Origin: Oopsacas minuta | Lineage: Eukaryota > Porifera > Hexactinellida > Lyssacinosida > Leucopsacidae | Reading direction: 5' to 3' | NCBI GenBank assembly: GCA_024704765.1 | Contig: JAKMXF010000111.1 | Coordinates: forward strand, 1,256,619 to 1,320,618 | Length of the DNA: 64,000 nucleotides | Program-made: the position numbers and the translations under genes | Part shown: piece after piece, positions 51,016 to 60,800 of the stretch | Numbering within the stretch: the stretch's first letter is position 1 | Layout: every line of letters begins with the position of its first letter | Notes under the pieces: generated by a model | Databases searched by the model: none | The model's input: the letters and a program-made list of their open reading frames with translations, nothing else | What the model was told of the DNA's origin: nothing

Positions 51016-52149
51016 TCACACCGACTTGACATCATCTTTACCAATCAGGGGGACAAGCAACTCGTCACTGGAGATTGATACTTGGATGTCCTCATGCTCA
51101 GCACTGTCCGGTCTGCCCCCCTCCCTCACATTTAGTGTTGTTATCGTTGATGTTGTTGATGTTGTGGTCGTTACAGTCTCTTCTTGATTGGTCTCTAACA
51201 TTTCCGGTGCGGTATCTTCAGATGTATCCTCGTGCTCTCCTTTGAGGATATCAAACTTACACAATGGACATGTGTGTTTCTTATACAACCACTTATCAAC
51301 ACAATCCTTATGGAACGGGTGTGTACAGGGAAGAGTCCGTATAACATCTCCACTCATAAACTCATCCAAACAGACACTGCAGGAGTCATGCAGTCCGTCT
51401 ACACTAGTAGTATCCCCTACACTGTATCTACTACACTTCATCTCATGCAGCTTCCTCTTGACAGCTCGATTTGCCTCTTGTTTCTGCTGGGTACGCTTCC
51501 AAATGTTGAAGCAGCGACACCAGAGCTGGTATATGGTCAGAAAAAGCGCAATCAGTACTACCAATAGTACGATACAAGTTAGCCCGATGAAAATGGAGAA
51601 AGTAATTTGCGAGTACGTATTATATCCATCACTATTGTGTTGTGTGTTGTCAATAGCTGCTAAGGTTAAAACACTCATCAGCTGTAGCATGGCTTGCCCT
51701 GACTTCAAGCTGACTGATACTACTGCAATAGGACTTAAGTAATCAGAACTGCTACCCATTACGAATGGATAACTAGTATCTTCTATGTTATACACTACCA
51801 ACCCCTTAGCATTGTTGTTTACAGCTATTTCAGTCTTAGTTGTGAAGTAACAAGATCCTCTCTCTGCTAGAGCAATGAATCCATTCGGAACTGTAACGTT
51901 AGCCAACCTAGATCTCACTTCACTGTCGTTGCATGACGTACCAATGTAGTAGAATGGCAGAGAGCTGGTGTTGATAAGTGCGCTAAAAGTCGCGTAATAG
52001 CAATCAAAACTATAGGTTTCAACTAACTCCTCATCTGCAGTTTCCATTACACGGATGATTACATCTCCTCTGTAGTCGAAGTAGCTTGAACAGTTCGTGA
52101 TCAAGACACTAGCTGTAATCACCAGCAAGATTAAATGGTATCTTTCCAT
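51016..52149 (-). CDS. PA-TM-RING E3 ubiquitin ligase, Goliath/GRAIL type
   Basis: Single exon; 377 aa from the Met at 52147-52149 (MERYHLILLVITASVLI, a signal peptide), or 387 aa from an ATG at 52179. Luminal protease-associated domain about 30-165 (VPNGFIALAERGSCYFTTKT, NAKGLVVYN); membrane span about 180-210; RING-H2 about 255-300 (CSVCLDEFMSGDVIRTLPC, HPFHKDCVDKWL, CPLCKFDIL) with the full C3H2C3 set; acidic, Thr-rich tail. The CPLCKFDIL ending resembles RNF128/RNF130/RNF150. These ligases sit in endosomal membranes and ubiquitinate membrane cargo. Convergent with MRG15 (208-bp gap). Confidence 0.9.
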   Translation of the reverse strand: MERYHLILLVITASVLITNCSSYFDYRGDVIIRVMETADEELVETYSFDCYYATFSALINTSSLPFYYIGTSCNDSEVRSRLANVTVPNGFIALAERGSCYFTTKTEIAVNNNAKGLVVYNIEDTSYPFVMGSSSDYLSPIAVVSVSLKSGQAMLQLMSVLTLAAIDNTQHNSDGYNTYSQITFSIFIGLTCIVLLVVLIALFLTIYQLWCRCFNIWKRTQQKQEANRAVKRKLHEMKCSRYSVGDTTSVDGLHDSCSVCLDEFMSGDVIRTLPCTHPFHKDCVDKWLYKKHTCPLCKFDILKGEHEDTSEDTAPEMLETNQEETVTTTTSTTSTITTLNVREGGRPDSAEHEDIQVSISSDELLVPLIGKDDVKSV

Positions 52150-52571
52150 GTTGTAAATGCTAATAAACACGTAATGCAATATAATTATAATATCGTTGCA
52201 ATATTCTTATATAAATAGTGTCCCTGTGCATACAATGGCTTATGAAGTCGTTGAAATATGATACATGGATTACTAAAGAAAGTGTACTGGCCTTACGATC
52301 TGTATAATTTGATACTTACAGATCATAAAGATATAAATAGCTAGCCATAATTCAATAAGATGTGAGTTCAAACTTGTAAGGAATGGTCATAAGGAAGTAG
52401 AACAGGATATCCAATATGAGATTTGGAAATAAGTAATGAGATATCATAGCCATAGAAATAAGTATTCAAGTAATACATGAAAATTTATTATTCACAAATT
52501 ACATGTGTGAATCAAATATAACCATCTATCTATCACTAATATTCATGCATGGAAAAGTAAGTAGAAAATAT
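52150..52571. other. Spacer between PARG and the RING ligase
   Basis: AT-rich, nothing recognised. It should hold the ligase promoter and the PARG 3' UTR. Confidence 0.35.
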
Positions 52572-54548
52572 TCAAGGGGTATGACTGGAGAATTGCTCAA
52601 TAATATATTTGAAGAGGGGAGTAACTCTCTCATTTATAGCCTTATTCTTCAATAACTGGTTATAATTACATAGACATGTCCACAACTGAGCTACAGTAGT
52701 TCTATTCTCTAAGAGCTGTTGATGTAACTCTATCAGTCTATCTCCCAACTTATCATCTCCAAACGTGAAATACAAAATATCTCTCCTAGTTACAGCTGCT
52801 GACATCAGTTGTATCACTGATTTCAAAGATTTGTCTCCTCCAAACGCACCACAGCCCCAATTACCTGTAGCTACTGCTAGACAGCTGTCAGTGTCAAAGT
52901 CACCTTGAAGGAGACCAGCCAATGCTTTATCAAGTTCTCGTCGTAATGCATAAGGACGGAATTGATCTGAATACTTTCTAACTACAAGAGCATCAATAGC
53001 TGTAACGTATGTCTTACGACGAGCTAATGAATCAATTGGTGTGACGTCATAGTAATTACCAGTCCATTGAAAAGAATCTGAATAACCTGAATAATTAGAG
53101 AATCTCTCTGCCCCTATTATTACTAATGCTTCATGTGGTTGTAAGCATTCTACGAACAACCGGGATATCATCATTTCAGGACACAGCAGAAAATAAATCT
53201 CTTCTTGTACACAACCTCCACTGAGTACTCCTCCTCCTATTATCTTGTTAGCAAAATCTACCTTGAGTGTATTCTCGTTAGCATCTTCAATCCTACCTTT
53301 ATTGTCAATTTTCAAGTTTGTGAGAGTACAATCCTTGAGAGACCATTCGTAAGGCTGTTCTAATTGTTGTCTGCGGAATGTAACACATCCAGCAGGTTGA
53401 TCTGATAGCACACGTTTGAAATAATGGAATATACATTTGAGTTTGTTAGCTTTGCATTTGCTTAGAGAAAGAGCATCTTTATCAGATTCGAATTGAGGAG
53501 CTTGATCAGGCGAGAATAGAGTATAGAAATTAATTCCTGGGAAATTAGCATACTCACTGGTAAATCCTGTAGAATTCCGTCTAGGAAATGTACAGAAGAA
53601 TGCATTAGCTAACAAACATGCTATTTGTATCTGTGAGAGTGTTAGGTCTCTCACTTGCTCACATCTGAGTAGAGGGAGGGGAGAAGTTACCAGAGAGGGT
53701 AGGTTTAGTGCCAGGCGTGTCATGCCTGGGATTGTATCCTCAAATATGTGCTTCCTCTCCTCAGCATCTATGTAGTGCTTAAAGAATGTGTGTAGTCCTA
53801 AGAAATTCCATTTGCGTCCAACTTCATTGTTGTAACTAAGAATAGCCTCTTCTAATTCATAACTATCTGATATACGAGACTGTAAAGACTTCTCTATTAC
53901 ACTCCATTTGTTAGTTAGCTGTTTCTTAGCACCTGTAGATCTGCATAATAAATTCTTCACAGAGCAAGGCATTCTAACATGCATTGCAGTCCAGGTGTCC
54001 TGGAAGGCGAGAGGAGTAGGGAGAGGAGCCTTGCCTTCCTCTCTGAACTTAACAAGAATAGTGTGAGGGAGTTTTCTAATGGAATCAGGTAACTGTGCAT
54101 TTGTAGGAGATTCTTTAGCTTCAGGTCTAGAGCTCTTTGGTGGAGTAAATAATACCTCCACTCTTGTAGATGTAGCTGCTTCGGAAGGGGAGAGTTTCTC
54201 TATATCAAGAGGTGTGAAATTTCGAGAGCTCTTCTTATCAGGAGGAGTACTGGAGTTGTTTATATGTTTAGATCTTGTGACTGCAGAATTATCAGGTGAT
54301 TTCCGCTTTCTATTAGTTTGTTTGTTGTGTGTAGGAGTTGATATTTCCTCTGTTTGATCAGAGTCGTGAATTGCGAAATTTATCACAACAGGTTTATCAG
54401 AAGAGTTTAATTCAGGGACAGGGGGTAGTATTTTGTCTAATCCTAATTCTTTAATATCTATAATGTTAGAATGTTTACACACAGCTTTATCTTGAGGTTG
54501 TAGATTCAGAAATTCAGATATATCTGTCTGTATGGATTGACCAGCCAT
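52572..54548 (-). CDS. PARG: Poly(ADP-ribose) glycohydrolase
   Basis: 658 aa from the Met at 54546-54548 (MAGQSIQTDISEFLNLQ); an ATG nine codons upstream (54575) is possible. It removes poly(ADP-ribose) chains made by PARPs, mainly in the nucleus. The disordered N-terminal part holds a basic NLS-like KQTNRKRKSP stretch and a PIP-box-like QTDISEFL. The catalytic macrodomain fold is seen in VDFANKIIGGG and GGCVQEEIYFLLCPEM; GGG plus the two Glu of QEE are the catalytic signature. ALVIIGAERFSNYSGY, RRKTYVTAIDALV and ATGNWGCGAFGGD are further family motifs. One exon, unlike the many-exon PARG genes of other animals. Lies 306 bp downstream of the LTA4H stop codon on the same strand. Confidence 0.94.
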   Translation of the reverse strand: MAGQSIQTDISEFLNLQPQDKAVCKHSNIIDIKELGLDKILPPVPELNSSDKPVVINFAIHDSDQTEEISTPTHNKQTNRKRKSPDNSAVTRSKHINNSSTPPDKKSSRNFTPLDIEKLSPSEAATSTRVEVLFTPPKSSRPEAKESPTNAQLPDSIRKLPHTILVKFREEGKAPLPTPLAFQDTWTAMHVRMPCSVKNLLCRSTGAKKQLTNKWSVIEKSLQSRISDSYELEEAILSYNNEVGRKWNFLGLHTFFKHYIDAEERKHIFEDTIPGMTRLALNLPSLVTSPLPLLRCEQVRDLTLSQIQIACLLANAFFCTFPRRNSTGFTSEYANFPGINFYTLFSPDQAPQFESDKDALSLSKCKANKLKCIFHYFKRVLSDQPAGCVTFRRQQLEQPYEWSLKDCTLTNLKIDNKGRIEDANENTLKVDFANKIIGGGVLSGGCVQEEIYFLLCPEMMISRLFVECLQPHEALVIIGAERFSNYSGYSDSFQWTGNYYDVTPIDSLARRKTYVTAIDALVVRKYSDQFRPYALRRELDKALAGLLQGDFDTDSCLAVATGNWGCGAFGGDKSLKSVIQLMSAAVTRRDILYFTFGDDKLGDRLIELHQQLLENRTTVAQLWTCLCNYNQLLKNKAINERVTPLFKYIIEQFSSHTP

Positions 54549-54854
54549 TGTATGAAAAATATTAATTGTTAACACTTGTCAATCTAATAATACATCTCTT
54601 AGAATTTGATAATTTAAAGAATACATTTTTAAAGTACGAATATAGAGTAATACGTGGTCATGGTGATAAATAATACATTTACAATAAACGTACTGACTAT
54701 TGTACTCGAAATTTTAGAGTTTCGTAGTGGAAGAAATTACTAATTTCTATGATATAAAATATCTCAATACAACAAACGGCCAATGAATAAACTAATAGGA
54801 TAAAACTTTACCAGTTACAATCAACCACTACATCTCACCTACATAGAACTAGCA

Positions 54855-57800
54855 CTAAATTTCTAAGTCCTTGGCTACCATTGTAGCACAAATGTTGTGA
54901 TAAATGTGTTTGTGTTGTTTAAAGAGCTTCAAAGCGATATCTCTACCATTCTCAGCTTTATACAGATTCCTGTACAGAGGTCTAACAAACTTCATACGAC
55001 CTACTTCTGTTAAGAAGCTAGCTACTTGAACATACATCTCTTCCCAATTGGATCTGAGGCATAACCTGAAATTATAATTAGCAAATAAATTCAGATAAAT
55101 GAATACTGATTGATATAGCTTTGATTTTTACAACCTTCAAACAATACTCATAGTACAGTTGAGTGTAACATTGAATATCTGAACCTATAGTTGCCTATAG
55201 ATTGAAATACAGAACAAGGGCAAAATCTATACTGAATATATTAATATTGGAATTATATTGAATGGCTTTCGGAACGAAAATTAATTACTATAATGGGTCT
55301 CGAAGCAGTGCTCCGCGCTCCATCTGCATCCCATCTCATATCCCATACTTAAACAATTCGGAAGCAGTCTGTATTGCTGGACAAGTTCGAACGCTAATTC
55401 TGCGCTAAAGAATAACAAAGGATGTGACTAACTGGTGTTCGGTGAAATTCTTCATGAATTTGTAAGAATATAAAATACGTATTACTTCATAAATGTACTT
55501 CAATGGTTTGTTATAATGGCAGAATAGCGCTAATGATGGACGATTTAACGGAAGCATAACTAATGAATATTTGATAGAAATATCATATGTTTTCTATATG
55601 TAAATTAGCTTACGATAGCCATTTGAATTTTATTTCTGCGTTTTTGGAATCTTCCATATTGTAGAGAGTCTTCATTTTAATCAAGTGAGTTATAGGCAGT
55701 GGAATATCAGCTCTCAGGAGTAGAGATAACAAATCTCGTTTTTGGAGCGGAGAGAGAGACGAGTAGAGTTCAAAACTTGAATCCAGTGTAGCTAGTTCAT
55801 CAGCTGATATATTTATCCACCTATTACTTAGTTCAATACAAGGTTGTTGTAGAGAAGAATCGAAACAAGAGGGAATAATTGAGGGAGCAGGCATACCAGG
55901 AGAGTAGAACCAATTATCCCAATCTAAACTGGAGAAGCAACCTGTTCCTACTTCTTCTGAAAAGAACTCTAAAAAGAATTTTTTGAATAGATCAGTTGTT
56001 ATCAAGCCATCTCCTTTGAACTTATCTATGTAGGCTTTAATGAAGGGATCAAAATTGTCAGGTCCTCCCACCAAGGACTCCAGATGAAAGAGAAAACAAG
56101 AACCTGAGGGAATACAATGGATAATATGTTTAAATTAGCTGAAGGATGAAATTATGTAATCTACTAAAAGAATGATACACAATACACAAGGGATGTATAT
56201 ACTGCTATCTAGAGTGTGTAACTGAGTATTGAAAATATATTGTATTGAAGGGAACAGAATAGAAGGGATGAGGCGAAAAACATTAAGACATAGTGAATAA
56301 TAAATTACAGTAGAACTTAGATAACGACCTACCCCTTCGGGAAAACAAAAATTAATGTGTACAGTCCGAATAGGAATTGTACTATAATTAATAGTAACTT
56401 GGGTATACTCCTTATCAGAGTTCTACTATAGTTTCCAAATCACACTGAAAACATACTATACCTTTCTCATAGGGTACAGATGAGAAGGCATCGTCTGGAT
56501 CTGTGTCTCTAACAGTAGGAACTAGTTTAGTAAACTCATGATCTGATCCAAAGCGTTTGACTGAGTTTAATAGAGAATCATATCCATTGAGAAACTCCAT
56601 ATGTCTCAACTTCTCCGAGTTGAGACGAGAAATAATCTTTCTTTCTAGGAACACAGTGAAGCCTTCATTCAGCCAAAAATGATCCCATGTAGCACATGTG
56701 ACTAAATTACCTGTCCAGCTGTGGGATATCTCATGAATCAGCACTGCAGCTAAAGATCTAAAAACAATAAAGAGTAACAGTAACATCATACCTAGTTTGA
56801 ATGTATCATCGAATTAGCCATTATGGCAATGGCTAAAATATGATAATTATCTTGACTAGGTTAAATACAGGACCGTAATAATTACAGGTGTCACTCTTAG
56901 TCAAATAATGGAAATATAAAAATAATGAAATTTATAAAAGTCAAAACCATGAAAATTTATACATATCCAATTCAAGTTGAATTTTTACAGGAAATTCGTA
57001 ATCTAAAACTTTGGAAATTAAATACTACGGAACTACAAATTTGTAAATATTTGTAAATATTAACTTCATGGCCAATACACGCAATTATTAAGTATAAAGG
57101 AATTAAAACACAATAGAATAATGTACTAATAAATCATGAGAATCCAACTAACCTATCCCCAGCTAACAGAGTAGGAGTAACAAATATGAGACAAGGATGT
57201 TCCATACCTCCGTAAGGGTAACTGGGAGGTAGCACAAGTAAATCGCATGAACCCCAAATGTATGGACCAGCGATTGATTCCCCACACTTAATAAACTCCT
57301 CTATTTCTGAGAATTCATACGCACAAGCATCTAGTAGCTCAGGCTCACTCCAAACTCTAGACCTGAATAATGTATTCATATAATATATTACGTATATTTG
57401 TTAAAGTATTTAATCTACCTCGCTCCAATTTCTCTACAGTGTATATCCCCAATAGCTAATCCTATGAGGTAAGAAGGAATAGGAGTAGGTTGTTCAAACG
57501 AGTATGATACTTTATTCCCCACACCTATAGATTCTCCAGTCAGTCTCCCTTCTTTAATATCTCCTACAGGAATAGCTCCCATCAGAGCAGTCAGTTCAGC
57601 AGGTACTATTAAAGTAGCTCTGTAAGTGAACTTAATGCCAGGAGAGTCCTGACAGGGCAGCAAGGAACGAGCATGAATAGCCTGACACTGAGTAAACACG
57701 AAGGCATGCTTTCCACCTATATGATGACACGATAACCAGATAACCAGATAACCAGATAACCAGTGATAACTCTATAGCAAATGCAAATATCACAGTTAAT

Positions 57801-60800
57801 TATCTTAACGAATAACCAAAATATATTCAAATATTAATTCAAAATATGTACAATGCTACAGAATGCTAACGAAATTTTAAATTTGTTATTTTAGGATTAA
57901 AAAGGAGGGAAAATTGTTTGCCTGAGAGAGCGGAGCAATTAGGCTCAACACTTGTCCGATGCCTCGGGAAGGATATCGGCCAAAAACAGAACAGTTGACA
58001 AATAAGCCATTGGATGCACTTGTGTATTTTATTAGATTGATGAATTGGACCGAAAGGAGGGTTTGATATCTCAAATTAAAAGATGAATTTATAAACTACC
58101 AACGATAACCTACCATAACAACTATTATTCAGTATTGGAAATCAGTGAAATGAATTAACACAGATAAATAAAAGAATTATTTGCATTATGATTGTTTAGA
58201 TATCTAAAATATTAATATCAAATATTATTTTACAATTGTCAAACAAACAAATTATTTAGTCTATTGTCATCTATATTAAGCAAAAATATTCTGCAATGCT
58301 ATATGAGTAATAAATATTCCCTTCTTTGATATCAATTAAATATACTCTATAGCGATAATATATAAACTAATGTGAGTAATAGCAGTAGAAATAGCTATCC
58401 CCCCAATAAGTATTAATCAGTTTGTAGAAGTTATTATAAAATAAGAAACAGTATAAATAGCCTAAAAGCAGGCAGCAAATATAAATATTTATAAGTAGGA
58501 GCTGACTGTAATTCACTCTATCAATTACTAGTCAACTATCAACAACCAACTTCAATATATCAGACTACTGATCTCAAACATTCACAGGCTAAGGTATTAT
58601 GTAGATAAATCATATATCAGAACCCCAGCCCAATATAATTGGGGGTCAAGGTAGGTAGAGTTGGGGATAGGGACCTTACAGTAACAATATTCCAACCTAA
58701 AATCAACTCTAAATGTAGGGAAATTTGTATTTGGCTATACAGAGTCAACTCCCGTTATACCGAACACGGACATATAGAAATGCCTGATTATCTCGAAGTC
58801 TAAAATTATTAAAAATCAAATTAAGGTTATTTCATTCGTCATATCGAATTCTACTTATATAGATTTAATTATCGCGGCTTGAACTTCGATATTATGAGAG
58901 TTGACTATGTAAATACATTCTAGAACAATATCTAAGAAAGAATATGTCTGACTCAGTAGAGAACTTGCTATTCAACGGAAAGAAAGGCTATTTAATGAAA
59001 CTATTTGATCCTAAATTTTCTGAATTTCTGAGATGTGTAGCAATATGTCAAAGATGTGAAAGAATAATGCGAGACCCTTGTAAGATATTACAGGGTGGTC
59101 CTCAAGACACTGTCTGTCTAAACTGTAAAAAGGATGGAGAAGAAGTTACAGAACTGAAGGCTATCCAAAGAGGTATTTTAATTTTGAGAGTGAAGTGTGC
59201 TCTACAGGAGAGAGGCTGCAAATGGACAGGAAAGCTCACGGAGATAAGAGATCATCTAGGAAATTGCGAGGAATTTCTGCTCGAATGTCCTCAGAAATGT
59301 AAAGAAATAAGGAAAAGAAGCGACTTAGAAGTTCACATGAAAAATCACTGTGCAATGAGAATAGTTGAATGCGAGCACTGTACACGAAAATTTCACTTCA
59401 AAGATATGGCAACTCATTTAAATACGTGTGAATACTTTCCGGTAGAATGTATTTGTGGTGAACGACCGAGAAGAAAAGATCTACGAATCCATCAACGAGA
59501 CATCTGCTTAGAAACCGTCATTGAGTGCCACTTTAAAGAATATAAATGTGAAGAAAAGTTTAAGAGAAGATTCTTAGAAGAACATCTAAAGAAAAATGAA
59601 GTCAAACATATTACATTGAAAGTAGTAGCGCTAGAAACGAGAATCCAAATCTTAGAGGGGAAAAATAACAAACTAACTGCTGAAGCGAGACAATTAGCTA
59701 TTAGCAAGATCGATTATGAGGAACAAAACAAGAAACTCAAAACAGAAGTAGATCGATTAGAGGCTCGTAACATAGGGATTGAGAAGATGAATAACAATCT
59801 TAATAAAAAGGTATATATACTAGATGAGCTGAGTCGCTATACATTTGTCCTAGATTGGATAATCGTCGTGAACATTGGTAAGATGCCTGATATCAATGGA
59901 CCTACTTTCATTTTACCGGATTCTGGGATAAAAGTCTACACAAAATACCGAATTCAAGAGTATGCGAATGATATACTATCTCTTTCAATTGCTGTCTGGC
60001 CTATAAGTATGAAAGAAGCATTTTCTTATAACTATTGGAGTTTCATAGTAGATCAACATGATCAATTGTCAACTCTGTGTAACTACAAATGTACAGATAA
60101 CAGAGAAATGATAACGGGAACAGCAAGCAAAGTATTCGAATCTTGTAAAACTATAGCTAAATTCCCTCGAAATGAAATCGATAATCTAAAACTCAAACAG
60201 AATGGAAAGCTGCATGTTAGGATATATGTCAAAAGATAGATAGATAGATAGATGTGTAATTATCTTAACTGTTCCAGTAATCAGCTGAGGGTTTATGAAT
60301 CTTCATATTATATGTAATCTTAAATATTTGGTATGCTTTTACAAATAGTTGTAAACTTGTAATGGATAATAAGCAAAATGTTGTATATAATGATTTGATT
60401 GAACCAGGGTATATGCGCCAAGTTTTGTGTTCTGGTAGGAAATGTCCTCCAGGTTTGAATATATTCTAAAACCTTGCGCATATGAACCAGAGTCACCAAA
60501 GTAAATTGAACACGCTCCTAATAGTCCTCACATGAATTAGGTCAAATCTCTTAATCCTCAGTTATGATCAAAAGTATAATTAAGAGAGCAATTGACTTCA
60601 CTTAAATAATAGAAATACTTGATTGATACGAATTTGTAAAAAATCGTTTTAGTAATCTATTAAATCTCAATTGTTGTCTGTCTGTCTGTCTGTCTGTCTG
60701 TCAGTCTGTCTGTCAGTTTGTTTGTTTGTCAGTTGTGAAGGATAGGATTTACGGTATGCAATTTTGAAATTTTATTTATCGTGTTTATCAAGGAAGTAAA

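Larger units (their letters stand above)
57717..58943. other. Part of LTA4H intron 1 upstream of the TRAF-like gene
   Basis: AT-rich intronic DNA with the 8-bp tandem repeat and a MITE at 58740-58909. The 62-codon frame at 57886-58074 has no recognised domain. The promoter of the nested TRAF-like gene should lie here, so the MITE sits next to it. Confidence 0.45.
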
